From Corynebacterium sp. 21KM1197 (GTDB lineage Bacteria > Actinomycetota > Actinomycetes > Mycobacteriales > Mycobacteriaceae), in NCBI RefSeq assembly GCF_033783015.1, contig NZ_CP123907.1:930001-994000 (forward strand): a stretch of 64,000 nucleotides of DNA, written 5' to 3'. Both the position numbers and the translations under genes were made by a program. Of this stretch, positions 1 through 9,350 are shown one piece after another. Within the stretch, counting starts at the first letter, position 1; the number at the start of each line of letters is the position of its first letter. The notes below the pieces were generated by a model. That model was not told where the DNA came from. It did no database searches and saw nothing but the letters and a program-made list of their open reading frames with translations.

Positions 1-19
1 CCCAAGACTGTCAAAAGGC

Positions 20-59
20 GAGGAGCCTCACCCGTCGCCTAAAGCAAGTGAGGCCCCTC
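20..59. other. Imperfect inverted repeat at window edge
   Basis: The 12-base arm at 20-31 pairs with 48-59 with one mismatch around a 16-base loop. There is no clear T-tract. It may be the terminator of a gene beyond the left edge. An open frame over 48-239 shows no recognisable protein features and is not called. Confidence 0.3.
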
Positions 60-210
60 GTGAGGCTAGTTGAACAGTCGCATGGTGACATCACGGACAA
101 TGTCCGCGATTTCTGTGGCTATCAACGTCACCAGCACCTGGACGCAATCTCATGGATCGCGCGCCAGGTGCTTTTGCTTAACCCCGTTATTATGCACCTC
201 AGAAACGACA

Positions 211-235
211 AACCCCAGGTAGAAAACCTGGGGTT
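211..235 (-). terminator. Intrinsic terminator downstream of tRNA-Arg
   Basis: A perfect 10-bp stem (211-220 with 226-235) encloses a 5-nt loop. On the minus strand the hairpin lies 9 bases past the tRNA 3' end and is followed by a short T-rich stretch. It is the likely terminator of the tRNA transcript. Confidence 0.75.
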
Positions 236-243
236 ATAAAAAG

Positions 244-316
244 TGCCCCCGACAGGAGTCGAACCTGCGACCTACGGTACCGGAAACCGGCGCTCTATCC
301 ACTGAGCTACGGAGGC
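244..316 (-). tRNA. tRNA-Arg (anticodon CCG)
   Basis: On the minus strand a 73-nt cloverleaf can be drawn. The acceptor stem GCCTCCG pairs with CGGGGGC (one G-U pair), the discriminator base is A, and the T-arm contains GGTTCGACTCC. The D-arm is intact. The anticodon loop TTCCGGT gives anticodon CCG, which reads codon CGG. CCA is not encoded. The gene sits about 3.3 kb from argS, which charges this tRNA. Confidence 0.95.
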
Positions 317-367
317 GTGTGCCCACCATTGATGGGCAACGCAGCGATTCTATCACCGGCGGGGAAT

Positions 368-1105
368 CTAACCTAACCGGCGGTACTCCTCGCTCATCGT
401 CTCCTGCATGAAGGCGGCGATCCCGTGGGGGTCCTCGAAGAAGTCACGCGTGGCGCGGAAGGCGGTGGTGTCCCTCAACGTCGCGGGGGCGATGCCCGCC
501 TCGATGATTTCCCAGATCGCGGCCCCGGGCAGGGAGAGCAGGATTGGGGAGTGGGTGGACACGATGATCTGGGCCCCGCCGCGCACCAGGGCATGTAGTT
601 CCGCGAGCAGGGCCATCTGCCGGGGTATGGAAAGACCGGCCTCGGGTTCGTCGAGGATATAGAGGCCGTTGGCGTGGAAGTATGTCCCGATGGTGTGCAT
701 GACGGATTCGCCGTGGCTCAGCGGAACATTCGAGTGGGAATTGATGTGGGTTTCCGCGCGCAGGTAGTAGCCCTGCATCGGGCGGGAGCCCCGGATCACG
801 GCGGCGATGCCTTTGAACGGGCTTTCTCCTATCCGGGGATCGTTATGGGCGGTATAGCCGGTGGTGGGTTGCACCCCGTAGGGGCCACCTTGCAGATCAA
901 ACCCACACCCCACGGCGATGGCCTCGATGAGCGTGGACTTCCCCATGCCATTTTCCCCGGTGATAAAGGTGGCGGGCGCGGTCAGCGGGAGCGGCTCGCG
1001 CTCCATCGCGCGAATGGCGGGGACCTCCGCCGCCCACTCGGGCAGAGTGTGCTTGCGGTGGTGGGGGCGGAAAAGGAAGAAGGATTCCACGAAGAGGTCA
1101 GGCAT
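368..1105 (-). CDS. AAA-type ATPase with ABC-like P-loop
   Basis: The product is 245 aa. It has Walker A GENGMGKS at about residues 50-57, a Walker B/signature region LYILDEPEAGLS near residue 150, and a STHSPILL switch region near residue 185. This is the compact SbcC/RecF-like single-domain AAA ATPase family common in actinobacteria. No membrane segment is visible, so it is cytosolic; the family's role is unknown to me. An in-frame upstream start would give 260 aa, but the ATG at 1105 overlaps the stop of the upstream gene by 8 bases (ATGCCTGA), suggesting translational coupling. The adjacent gene is a clear paralogue, so the pair arose by tandem duplication. Confidence 0.8.
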   Translation of the reverse strand: MPDLFVESFFLFRPHHRKHTLPEWAAEVPAIRAMEREPLPLTAPATFITGENGMGKSTLIEAIAVGCGFDLQGGPYGVQPTTGYTAHNDPRIGESPFKGIAAVIRGSRPMQGYYLRAETHINSHSNVPLSHGESVMHTIGTYFHANGLYILDEPEAGLSIPRQMALLAELHALVRGGAQIIVSTHSPILLSLPGAAIWEIIEAGIAPATLRDTTAFRATRDFFEDPHGIAAFMQETMSEEYRRLG

Positions 1106-1818
1106 GGCGATCCTCCACGAGAAAGTCGGTGGTGCCCTCGGGGTCGGCAAGGAACTCCCTGGTGGCGCTCACCGCTCCGGCGCGCTCGAAGTCGATGGGG
1201 GTGATTCCGGTGCCGTTGAGTTCCAGGATCGTGGCACCGGGTGCGGCCATGAGGATGGGGGAGTGGGTGGCGATGATGAATTGCGCGCCCCGCGAGGCCA
1301 GGTGGGCAATGCGGCCCAGGAGTTCTAATTGGCGCAGCACGGAGAGCCCGGCCTCCGGCTCGTCGAGGAGGTAAAAGCCGCCGGGGTGAAAGCGGTACTG
1401 AACAATCTGCATGAGCGATTCCCCGTGGCTCATGTGATTAAGGTGAATGTCTCCGGGAGGCTCGTCCTCCCCGTAGCGGATGGCCACGTTGAAGTGCGTC
1501 TCCCCGCGCAGGAAGTAGCCGTGGGAAGGATTGCGCTCCCGGGCGAGGGTGAGCACCGTGTGTAGCGGGGAGACGTCGCCGTCATTATCGGCGTGGAGGT
1601 TGCGGGTGCCGCCGTGGTGGGGGAATCCCATGCCCAGGGCGATGGCCTCGATGAGGGTGGATTTTTCCCGCGCCGTTTTCCCCGCTGAGAATGGTCACGG
1701 GGGTGGGAAACCGCAGGGGTTTTTGGGTGAGGTGGCGCACGGCGGGCACCCCCGCGAGGTAGTTCCCGGGGAGGTGCTCCGGCGGGACGTCGATAAGCAT
1801 GGAACGGAGGAAGCCCAT
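1098..1818 (-). pseudogene. Tandem AAA ATPase paralogue, frameshifted in Walker A
   Basis: The protein is split over two frames. The N-terminal frame reads to GENGAGK and then goes out of frame; the C-terminal frame resumes at MGFPHHGG and runs through YLLDEPEAGLS and ATHSPILM to the stop. On the plus strand the cause is a five-T run at 1662-1666. With four Ts the Walker A would read GENGAGKSTLIEAIA, just like the neighbour. The start at 1818 is chosen because TACCGT at 1827-1832 (minus strand) is a -10 box 8 nt upstream, giving a leaderless mRNA and the same N-terminal length as the paralogue. A longer start at 1908 is possible. It may be a true pseudogene, a phase-variable tract or a sequencing error. 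Confidence 0.8.
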
Positions 1819-1890
1819 GCCCGCCCACGGTAGCGAAAATCCCAGTACGTGAGCCTTATCACGAAAGTTCTGGTGTGCCGTGAGGTCTGC

Positions 1891-1896
1891 GATACT
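1891..1896 (+). promoter_or_regulatory. Putative -10 box for lactate permease
   Basis: GATACT lies about 32 bp before the GTG start of lldP, with AGAAAGGTAA as ribosome binding site in between. No convincing -35 box was found. Confidence 0.35.
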
Positions 1897-1927
1897 AGGC
1901 ACACTCATTCAGAAAGGTAACCCCATC

Positions 1928-3502
1928 GTGGATTCGCTTGCGCTTGCCGCATTGGCGGGAGTCACCCCGCTCATCACGTTTTTTGTTCTCCTCATGGGCC
2001 TCAAGTGGAAGGCCCTATGGGCTGCCTTGGGGTCCGTGTTGGTGGGCCTGATCCTGGCCGTCACCCTGTTCGATACCCCGGCTATCGACGCCGCCCTGGC
2101 CTTCGCCCAGGGTGTCTCCTTTGGTATCTTCCCCGTTATTTACATCATCATCGCCGCGGTGTGGATCTATGACCTCACCGTGACCTCGGGGCGCTTTGAT
2201 GATCTGCGCCTGGTGTTTTCCAAGATCGGTCGCGGGGACATGCGCGTGCAGGCCATGCTCATCGGCTTTGCCTTCGGTGGCCTGCTGGAGGCCCTGGCGG
2301 GCTTCGGTGCTCCCATTGCCATCGTGGCGGCCATGCTGTACGCGATCGGCATGAAGCCGCTCAAGGCCGCGCTGGTGACCCTGGTGGCTAACGCCGCCCC
2401 GGTGGCCTACGGCGCGATGGCGATTCCGGTGACCACCGGCGGTGCCCTGGCTCAACTGCCTGCGGAGGAGGTCGCGGGGCTCGTCGGTAAGCAGGTGTCC
2501 GTGCTGGCCCTGGTGGTGCCCTTTGTGCTCTGCCTCATCATGGACGGCTGGCGCGGGCTGCGCCAGGTGTGGCCGATGGCCCTGGTCCTGGGTGTTTCCT
2601 TCGGTGGCGGGCAGTTCCTGGCCTCCAATTACTTTGCCTATGAGCTCACTGACGTGGTGGCCTGCCTGCTCTCCCTGGCCGCAGGCCTGGCGCTGCTTCG
2701 GGTGTGGAAGCCCACCACCCCGGAGGATCAGGCCTCCCAGTCCGATGCGGGCCAAGGCCAGCAGGCCGTGCTCACCCCGGCCCGGATCGGCCTGGCGCTG
2801 TTCCCCTACGTGCTGATCGTGGTGGTGTTTGCCGTGGCCAAGCTATGGCGGATCGGCGTGGATATTCCGGCGGCCCTGGCCAGCACGGACGTGCTCATCG
2901 AGTGGCCGCGCCTGGGCACCACCTTCACCCTGAACTGGCTCTCCGGGCCCGGCACTATCTTGATGCTCTGCGCGCTGATCACGGTGGCGGTGCTGAGCAC
3001 CTTCGATGAAAACGGCACCTACCGCCTGGGATGGGGGAAGGGCTTTGCGCAACTGACCGGCGGGATCGTGCGCATGCGGATGTCCTATTTCACCATCGCC
3101 GCGGTGATGGGCCTGGCCCATGTGATGAACTTCTCCGGTCAGACCGCAGCCATCGGCGCGCTGCTGGCCTCCACGGGGGCGATCTTCCCGCTTATCTCCC
3201 CGGTGCTGGGCTGGCTGGGTACCTCCGTGACGGCCTCGGCCACCTCCTCGAACGCCCTGTTCGCGCAGATGCAGGCCACTACCGCCGTGCAGGTGGGGGC
3301 GGACCCAGCCTTGCTCGTTGCCGCCAATACCTCCGGCGCCACCCTGGGTAAGATGCTGGCCCCGCAGACGGCCGCCATCGCGGCGGCGGCCACCCAGATG
3401 GAGGGCGGGGAGTCCAAGATCCTGGCCACCTCGGTGCGGTACTCCCTGCCGCTCCTGGCGGGAATGTGCCTGCTGGTATTCCTGCAATCCAGCATGGGAT
3501 AG
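1928..3502 (+). CDS. lldP: L-lactate permease
   Basis: A 524-aa polytopic membrane protein of the LctP family, which imports L-lactate (also glycolate) with protons. The sequence is a near-continuous run of hydrophobic segments. It carries family blocks such as GLLEALAGFGAPIAIVAAML and the conserved C-terminal part with SNALFAQMQ and ANTSGATLGKMLAPQ. The GTG at 1928 is chosen over the ATG at 1880 because it follows AGAAAGGTAA at a good distance and the upstream 16 residues are not family-like. A lactate dehydrogenase (lldD) is not adjacent, so uptake and oxidation are uncoupled here. The gene is divergent from the AAA ATPase pair. Confidence 0.92.
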   Translation: MDSLALAALAGVTPLITFFVLLMGLKWKALWAALGSVLVGLILAVTLFDTPAIDAALAFAQGVSFGIFPVIYIIIAAVWIYDLTVTSGRFDDLRLVFSKIGRGDMRVQAMLIGFAFGGLLEALAGFGAPIAIVAAMLYAIGMKPLKAALVTLVANAAPVAYGAMAIPVTTGGALAQLPAEEVAGLVGKQVSVLALVVPFVLCLIMDGWRGLRQVWPMALVLGVSFGGGQFLASNYFAYELTDVVACLLSLAAGLALLRVWKPTTPEDQASQSDAGQGQQAVLTPARIGLALFPYVLIVVVFAVAKLWRIGVDIPAALASTDVLIEWPRLGTTFTLNWLSGPGTILMLCALITVAVLSTFDENGTYRLGWGKGFAQLTGGIVRMRMSYFTIAAVMGLAHVMNFSGQTAAIGALLASTGAIFPLISPVLGWLGTSVTASATSSNALFAQMQATTAVQVGADPALLVAANTSGATLGKMLAPQTAAIAAAATQMEGGESKILATSVRYSLPLLAGMCLLVFLQSSMG

Positions 3503-3575
3503 GGGCGAGGTAGAGACTCGTCACAACAGGGGCTGCGGGGGTGGGGTGCGGCGAGGAAAAGCCGGGAAGGTGGAC

Positions 3576-3581
3576 TAGACT
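3576..3581 (+). promoter_or_regulatory. -10 box of leaderless argS transcript
   Basis: TAGACT ends 8 nt before the argS ATG, so transcription should start at or next to the A of the start codon. The box lies in the loop of an 8-bp inverted repeat (3562-3569 with 3580-3587, whose right arm begins inside the box), which could be an operator or the end of the lldP transcript. Confidence 0.6.
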
Positions 3582-3589
3582 TCCCGGTT

Positions 3590-5245
3590 ATGACCCCTGT
3601 TGAGCTTTCTTCCTTGATTCGTCGCCGCGCCGCCATGGTGCTGGCCGAGCACAACCTCGACGCCTCGGTTCTGCCGGAGCAGGTCACGGTGGAGCGCCCG
3701 CGCAACCCCGAGCACGGCGATTACGCCACCAACCTGGCGCTTCAGGTGGGTAAGAAGGCCGGGGCGAACCCGCGCGAATTGGCTCAGTGGCTGGCGGATT
3801 CCCTGGCGGAGGAGCCCTCGATCACCTCTGCGGAGATCGCCGGCCCCGGCTTTTTGAACCTGCGCCTGGCCGCCGCCGCCCAGGGGGAGATCGTCGCCCG
3901 GGTGTGGGAGCAGGGAGACAAGTACGGCCACAGCGATCTGTACCGGGGCACCAAGGTGAACCTGGAGTTCGTTTCCGCCAACCCCACCGGCCCCATTCAC
4001 CTGGGCGGCACCCGCTGGGCGGCCGTGGGGGATTCCCTGGGCCGCGTGCTGGAAGCCTCTGGCGCGGAGGTGACCAGGGAGTATTACTTCAACGATCACG
4101 GCGAGCAGATTGATCGCTTTGCCCGGTCCCTGGTGGCCGCCGCCAAGGGGGAGCCCACCCCGGAGGACGGGTACGGCGGAGACTACATCGCGGACATCGC
4201 CCGCGCTGTGCTGGAGAAGCGTCCCGACGCCCTGGAACAGGCCCCGGCGGAGGCCCAGGAGATCTTCCGCGACCTCGGCGTGGACATGATGTTTAGCCAC
4301 ATCAAGGAATCCCTGCACGAGTTCGGCACGGACTTTGACGTGTTCTTCCATGAGAACTCCCTCTTTGAGTCCGGCGCGGTGGACGCCGCCATCGCCACCC
4401 TGAAGGAGAACGGCAACCTTTATCCCGAGGACGGGGCCTGGTGGCTGCGCACCACGGACTTTGGCGATGACAAGGACCGCGTGGTGCTCAAGTCCGACGG
4501 TAACGCCGCCTACATCGCTGGGGACATCGCCTACATCGGGGACAAGATCGGTCGTGGCCACAACCTCTGCATCTACATGCTGGGTGCGGATCATCACGGC
4601 TACATCAAGCGCCTCAAGGCCGCCGCCGAGGCCCTGGGCTACTCCGCCGATCAGGTGGAGGTGCTCATTGGTCAGATGGTGAACCTCATCAAGGACGGCA
4701 CACCGGTGCGCATGTCCAAGCGCGCGGGCACCGTGATCACCCTGGATGACCTGGTGGAGGCCATCGGCGTGGACGCCGCCCGGTACTCCCTGGTGCGTTC
4801 CTCGGTGGATTCCTCCCTGGACATCGACCTCGGCCTGTGGGCCTCGCAGTCGGCGGATAATCCCGTGTACTACGTGCAGTACGCGCACGCGCGTCTATGT
4901 TCGCTGCGCCGAAAGGCGGAGTCCGTGGGGGCGCTGACCGAGGATGCCCCGGATTACTCCCTGCTCACCCACGACCGCGAGGGCGATCTGATCCGAACGC
5001 TGGGCGAATACCCGGCGGTGGTGAAGGCGGCGGCAGAACTGCGCGAGCCGCACCGCCTGGCGCGCTACTGCGAGGAACTGGCCGGGGTGTTCCACCGCTT
5101 TTATGATCGCTGCCAGATCCTGCCCAAGGAGGGCGAGGAATTGGCCCCGATCCACACCGCGCGCCTTTCCCTGGCGGGCGCCACCCGATTGGTGCTGGCC
5201 AACGCCTTGAATCTAGTGGGGGTGAGCGCGCCCGAGCGCATGTAG
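3590..5245 (+). CDS. argS: Arginyl-tRNA synthetase
   Basis: A 551-aa class I synthetase that attaches arginine to tRNA-Arg in the cytosol. Visible hallmarks are the N-terminal Arg-tRNA synthetase domain, the HIGH-type signature [18 protein letters not shown] near residue 130, the KMSKS-equivalent [15 protein letters not shown] near residue 370, and the helical anticodon-binding domain with [12 protein letters not shown]. The length is normal. The start is supported by a leaderless -10 box. It is followed after 247 bp by lysA, the order known for corynebacteria, where argS and lysA can be co-transcribed. Confidence 0.97.
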   Translation: MTPVELSSLIRRRAAMVLAEHNLDASVLPEQVTVERPRNPEHGDYATNLALQVGKKAGANPRELAQWLADSLAEEPSITSAEIAGPGFLNLRLAAAAQGEIVARVWEQGDKYGHSDLYRGTKVNLEFVSANPTGPIHLGGTRWAAVGDSLGRVLEASGAEVTREYYFNDHGEQIDRFARSLVAAAKGEPTPEDGYGGDYIADIARAVLEKRPDALEQAPAEAQEIFRDLGVDMMFSHIKESLHEFGTDFDVFFHENSLFESGAVDAAIATLKENGNLYPEDGAWWLRTTDFGDDKDRVVLKSDGNAAYIAGDIAYIGDKIGRGHNLCIYMLGADHHGYIKRLKAAAEALGYSADQVEVLIGQMVNLIKDGTPVRMSKRAGTVITLDDLVEAIGVDAARYSLVRSSVDSSLDIDLGLWASQSADNPVYYVQYAHARLCSLRRKAESVGALTEDAPDYSLLTHDREGDLIRTLGEYPAVVKAAAELREPHRLARYCEELAGVFHRFYDRCQILPKEGEELAPIHTARLSLAGATRLVLANALNLVGVSAPERM

Positions 5246-5492
5246 CCGCTGGCAGGCCCTGGGGTCTGTGTTCCCGCTCGGACCCTGTGAAGGACGGAGA
5301 GCCATGCCGGAAATGAGGGGGCACGGTGCGCGATGAAACATTGAGGGCGAGGCGAAGCGCATCTAAAGAAGGCGGAAAGTAGGATGCGCGCGGGCCCGCG
5401 GTGTAGCCTAACGCGCATACGTTTTTGTCCGTGACCGTGCGCGGCAGCCGTGGGCGCAGCCCGGCCCGCCCGAAGAAGTGCCAAAGGAACCG

Positions 5493-6863
5493 ATGGACGC
5501 CGATACGTTCAATGAGTTGCCCAGCCACGTGTGGCCCGCTCACGCCCGCCGCCAGGAGGACGGCGTGGTGACGATCGCCGGGGTGCCGCTCCCGGAGATC
5601 GTGGAGGAATACGGCAGCCCCGTGCTGGTGCTTGATGAGGCCGATTTCCGCTCCCGCTGCCGCGCGATGGCCCAGGCCTTTGGCGGGCCAGGCAACGTGC
5701 ATTACGCGGCCAAGGCCTTTCTCACCCGCGCCGTGGCCCGGTGGGTGGAGGAGGAGGGGCTTTCCCTCGACGTGGCCTCCGATAACGAATTGCAGATCGC
5801 GTTGGCGGCGGGCTTCCCCGCCAGCCGCATCGCCGCGCACGGGAATAATAAGACGCCCGTGTTCCTGCGCCGCTGCGTGACCGAGGGCGTGGGCGGAGTG
5901 ATCCTGGATTCCTTCCAGGAGATTGGCCGCCTGGCCGAGGCCGCGCGGGAGGTCGGGACGGTGCAGCCGGTGCTGGTGCGCGTGAAGCCCGGAATCAAGG
6001 CGCATACCCACGAGGCGATCGCCACGGCGCACGAGGACCAGAAGTTTGGCTTTTCCCTGGCCGCCGGGTCCGCCTTGCGGGCTGCCCGCGAGGTGTTGGA
6101 GAGCCCGCACCTGCGCCTGGTGGGCCTGCACTGCCACGTGGGTTCCCAGGTCTTTGACGCTGAGGGTTTCTCCCTGGCCGCCGAGCGGGTGCTGGGGCTG
6201 GTGGAGCAGATCCTTGAGGAACTCTCCTCCCTCCACCCCGGCGGGCGGGAGGGGCTGGCCGAGCAACTCTCCACGCTGGATCTGGGCGGCGGTTACGGCA
6301 TCGCCTACCTGCCGGAGGAGCAGCCGCTGGACGTGGCGGCGGTGGCCGAGGATCTGCTGAGCAAGGTGCGCCAGCACGCCGATCACCTGGGGCTGCCCAC
6401 ACCCACGGTCACGGTGGAGCCGGGGCGCGCGATCGCCGGGCCCTCCACGGTGACGGTCTATACCGTGGGCACGGTCAAGGACGTACACGTGGAGGATGAT
6501 CGCACGCGCCGTTACCTCTCCGTGGACGGGGGGATCTCGGATAATATCCGCCCCGTGCTCTACGGCGCGCAGTATGACGCCCGCGTGGTGTCCCGCTTCG
6601 TGGACGGTGCGCCGGTGGAAAGCCGCGTGGTGGGCTCGCACTGCGAGTCCGGAGATATTCTCATCGAGGACGCCCACTTACCCGATGACATCGGCCCGGG
6701 CGATCTACTGGCCCTCCCGGCCACGGGGGCGTACTGCTACGCGCTGTCCAGCCGCTATAACGCCTTTGGTCGCCCGCCGGTGATTACCGTGAACTCCGGC
6801 AAGGCACGCGTGATGCTGCGCCGGGAGACGGTGGCGGACTTCCTGGCCCTGGAGGCAGAGTAG
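5493..6863 (+). CDS. lysA: Diaminopimelate decarboxylase
   Basis: A 456-aa PLP enzyme of fold type III that decarboxylates meso-diaminopimelate to L-lysine, the last step of lysine synthesis. The PLP lysine lies in [10 protein letters not shown], followed by the SDNELQIAL block. The glycine-rich loop [13 protein letters not shown], the phosphate-binding [10 protein letters not shown] and the catalytic [10 protein letters not shown] are all present. ATG at 5493 is preferred over GTG at 5478 because AAAGGA lies just upstream and the homologous N-terminus begins near here. The 247-bp gap to argS holds no gene; it has a possible -10 box TAGCCT at 5403-5408. Confidence 0.96.
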   Translation: MDADTFNELPSHVWPAHARRQEDGVVTIAGVPLPEIVEEYGSPVLVLDEADFRSRCRAMAQAFGGPGNVHYAAKAFLTRAVARWVEEEGLSLDVASDNELQIALAAGFPASRIAAHGNNKTPVFLRRCVTEGVGGVILDSFQEIGRLAEAAREVGTVQPVLVRVKPGIKAHTHEAIATAHEDQKFGFSLAAGSALRAAREVLESPHLRLVGLHCHVGSQVFDAEGFSLAAERVLGLVEQILEELSSLHPGGREGLAEQLSTLDLGGGYGIAYLPEEQPLDVAAVAEDLLSKVRQHADHLGLPTPTVTVEPGRAIAGPSTVTVYTVGTVKDVHVEDDRTRRYLSVDGGISDNIRPVLYGAQYDARVVSRFVDGAPVESRVVGSHCESGDILIEDAHLPDDIGPGDLLALPATGAYCYALSSRYNAFGRPPVITVNSGKARVMLRRETVADFLALEAE

Positions 6864-7015
6864 GGGGGTAGCGCTCTGCGCGGGGCTGGGGGATTGGTTG
6901 TGGTGCGCGGGCGACTGCGTGTGGGGTGGCTGTGTGGAGCGGCTGCCCGGCACCGCCCGCCGCGCGGGGGTGTAGGGGGCAGAAAATAATCGTGCCATCT
7001 CTGTGATTCCTGGCC

Positions 7016-7021
7016 TATAGT
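7016..7021 (+). promoter_or_regulatory. -10 box of the hom-thrB operon
   Basis: TATAGT lies about 38 bp before the hom ATG, with a plausible ribosome binding site (GGGAGAA) in the short leader. The -35 region is weak. Confidence 0.5.
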
Positions 7022-7058
7022 GAGGCAGAAAGATTGGACACGATTTTCTGGGAGAACG

Positions 7059-8393
7059 ATGACTACCACGGGTGCACAGGGCTTTCACGAAGGTAAGGGC
7101 GAGGGGCACGAGGTGGGCGTGGCCATCCTGGGCCACGGCACCGTGGGTTCCGAGGTGCGCCGCCTCATGGAGGCCAACTCCGAGGCATTCTCCCACCGCA
7201 TTGGCGGCCCGCTGGCGTTGCGCGGGGTGGCGGTGTCCAACCCCACGAAGCACAGCAGGACCCTGCCCAAGGAATTGCTTTTCGACGACGCGATGGAACT
7301 CATTGCCCGCGAGGACGTGGACATCGTGGTGGAGGTGATCGGCGGCATCGAGTATCCCCGTAAACTCGTGCTCGCCGCGCTGAATGCCGGAAAGTCCGTG
7401 GTCACCGCCAATAAGGCGCTGGTGGCCGCGCACGCCGATGAGCTTGCGGACGCCGCCGAGGCCGCCGGGGTGGACCTCTACTTCGAGGCCGCCGTGGCCG
7501 CCGCGATTCCGGTGGTGGGTATGCTGCGCCGCTCCCTGGCGGGCGATCAGATCGAGCGCATCTCCGGCATTGTCAATGGCACCACGAACTTCATCCTGGA
7601 CGCGATGGATGAGACGGGGGCCTCTTACGATGACATGCTGGCCGAGGCCACTCGCCTGGGCTACGCGGAGGCCGATCCCACCGCCGACGTGGAGGGCCAC
7701 GACGCCGCCTCCAAGGCCGCCATCATGGCCTCCCTGGCCTTCCACACCAGGGTCAAGGCCTCGGACGTGTACTGCGAGGGAATCACCAAGATCACCGCGC
7801 AGGACATCGAGGCCGCCAAGAACGCGGGTTACACCATCAAACTCCTGGCCATCTGCGAGCGGATCCGGGACGAGGCGGGGCGGGAATCCGTCTCCGCGCG
7901 GGTGCACCCCACCCTGGTGCGGCGGGATCACCCCCTGGCCAGCGTGAATGGTTCTTATAATGCGGTATTTGTCGAGGCAGAAGCGGCAGGTCGATTGATG
8001 TTCTACGGAAATGGTGCTGGCGGCAATCCCACGGCCTCGGCCGTGCTGGGCGATCTGGTGGGGGCCGCGCGTAACAAGGTTCACGGCGGCCGGGCTCCGG
8101 GGGAGTCCACCTACGCCAACCTGCCCCTGGCGGACTTCGGCCAGGTGCCCACCCGCTACCACATCGACATGCACGTGCGCGATCGCGTGGGCGTGCTGGC
8201 GGAGATCTCCGCCGTGTGCGCCAAGAACGGCATCTCTCTGCGCACGGTGCGCCAGGAGGAGCGGGACGACGCTGCGCGGCTGATCCTGCTCACCCACACG
8301 GCCTCCGAGGAGAGCCTGGACACCACGGTGGAGGAACTGTCCACCCTGGAGGACGTGCTCACCGTGGACACCGTGATCCGGTTGGCGGAATAG
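7059..8393 (+). CDS. hom: Homoserine dehydrogenase
   Basis: A 444-aa enzyme reducing aspartate semialdehyde to homoserine, at the branch towards threonine and methionine. It has an N-terminal Rossmann motif VAILGHGTVGSEV, the catalytic block IVNGTTNFILDAMDE, the segment ADPTADVEGHDAASK, and a C-terminal ACT domain beginning near YHIDMHVRDRVGVLAEI, which normally carries feedback inhibition by threonine. The ATG at 7059 matches the usual N-terminus (basic, glycine-rich tail before the Rossmann fold). thrB follows after 21 bp, so the two form an operon. Confidence 0.97.
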   Translation: MTTTGAQGFHEGKGEGHEVGVAILGHGTVGSEVRRLMEANSEAFSHRIGGPLALRGVAVSNPTKHSRTLPKELLFDDAMELIAREDVDIVVEVIGGIEYPRKLVLAALNAGKSVVTANKALVAAHADELADAAEAAGVDLYFEAAVAAAIPVVGMLRRSLAGDQIERISGIVNGTTNFILDAMDETGASYDDMLAEATRLGYAEADPTADVEGHDAASKAAIMASLAFHTRVKASDVYCEGITKITAQDIEAAKNAGYTIKLLAICERIRDEAGRESVSARVHPTLVRRDHPLASVNGSYNAVFVEAEAAGRLMFYGNGAGGNPTASAVLGDLVGAARNKVHGGRAPGESTYANLPLADFGQVPTRYHIDMHVRDRVGVLAEISAVCAKNGISLRTVRQEERDDAARLILLTHTASEESLDTTVEELSTLEDVLTVDTVIRLAE

Positions 8394-8414
8394 CGGAAAG
8401 GATAAGGGCGCGAT

Positions 8415-9344
8415 ATGAGCGTGGAACTAGAGGTGGGGCGCCGCGCGGTGGTGCGGGTGCCCGGCTCTACGGCTAACCTCGGCCCCGGCTTTGACACCCT
8501 GGGCATGGCGGTGAGCATGTATGACACCGTGGAGGTGGAGGTGATCGCCTCCGGCCTGGAGGTGGTGATTCACGGCGAGGGGGAGGAGGATCTTCCCCGC
8601 GATTCCTCGCACCTGGTGGTCAAGGCCCTGCACTCGGGCCTGGCGGCGGCGGACGTGACCGCCCCCGGGCTGCGGCTGGTGTGCACGAATACGATTCCGC
8701 AGTCGCGCGGCCTGGGTTCCTCGGCGGCGGCGGCCGTGGCCGGTGTGCTGGCGGCCAATGCCCTGGCGGGCTTCCCTCTTGACGAGGATCGCCTGGTGCA
8801 ACTCTCCTCCACCTTTGAGGGGCACCCGGATAACGCCGGGGCCTCGGTATTAGGCCGCGCGGTGGTCTCCTGGACGGAGATTCCCGTGGATGGGCGCAGC
8901 CAACCGGCGTACCGCGCGGTTTCCATTCCGGTGCACGAGGGGATTCGGGCCACGGCCCTGGTGCCGGACTTCCACGCCTCCACCCAGGCGGTGCGCCGCG
9001 TGCTGCCCAGCCACGTCACGCACACGGACGCGCGCTTCAATGTCTCGCGCACCGCCGTGATGACGGTGGCGCTGCAAAGCCACCCGGCGTTGCTGTGGGA
9101 GGGCACCAGGGATCGCCTGCACCAGCCCTATCGCGCGGACGTGCTTCCGGTGACGGCGGAGTGGGTCAATCGCCTGCGCAACCGGGGCTACGCGGCGTAT
9201 CTCTCCGGCGCGGGGCCCACCGTGATGGTGCTTTCCACAGAGCCGGTGGAGCCGAGTATTCTGGCCGAGGCCCGTGAGGCGGGCCTGGCGGTGCACGAGT
9301 TAGAGGTGGCGGATAAACCCACGGTTCAGGTGGGTACGGCCTAA
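8415..9344 (+). CDS. thrB: Homoserine kinase
   Basis: A 309-aa GHMP kinase that phosphorylates homoserine for threonine synthase. The ATP-binding loop is [16 protein letters not shown] near residue 95, preceded by the N-terminal [15 protein letters not shown] motif and followed by the C-terminal [11 protein letters not shown] motif. A purine-rich ribosome binding site (GAAAGGATAAGG) precedes the ATG. It is the second gene of the hom-thrB operon. thrC is not in the window. The gene converges on the regulator downstream with only a few bases between them. Confidence 0.96.
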   Translation: MSVELEVGRRAVVRVPGSTANLGPGFDTLGMAVSMYDTVEVEVIASGLEVVIHGEGEEDLPRDSSHLVVKALHSGLAAADVTAPGLRLVCTNTIPQSRGLGSSAAAAVAGVLAANALAGFPLDEDRLVQLSSTFEGHPDNAGASVLGRAVVSWTEIPVDGRSQPAYRAVSIPVHEGIRATALVPDFHASTQAVRRVLPSHVTHTDARFNVSRTAVMTVALQSHPALLWEGTRDRLHQPYRADVLPVTAEWVNRLRNRGYAAYLSGAGPTVMVLSTEPVEPSILAEAREAGLAVHELEVADKPTVQVGTA

Positions 9345-9350
9345 CACCGC

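Noticed and set aside
48..239. 63-aa open frame at the left edge
   Set aside because: No recognisable motif, overlaps the tRNA terminator hairpin, no ribosome binding site seen.
4965..6677. Long minus-strand open frame opposite argS/lysA
   Set aside because: Antisense shadow of clear argS and lysA genes; His/Gly/Arg-rich composition typical of the reverse frame in GC-rich DNA.
6705..8297. Long minus-strand open frame opposite hom
   Set aside because: Mirrors the hom coding frame; no protein family features.
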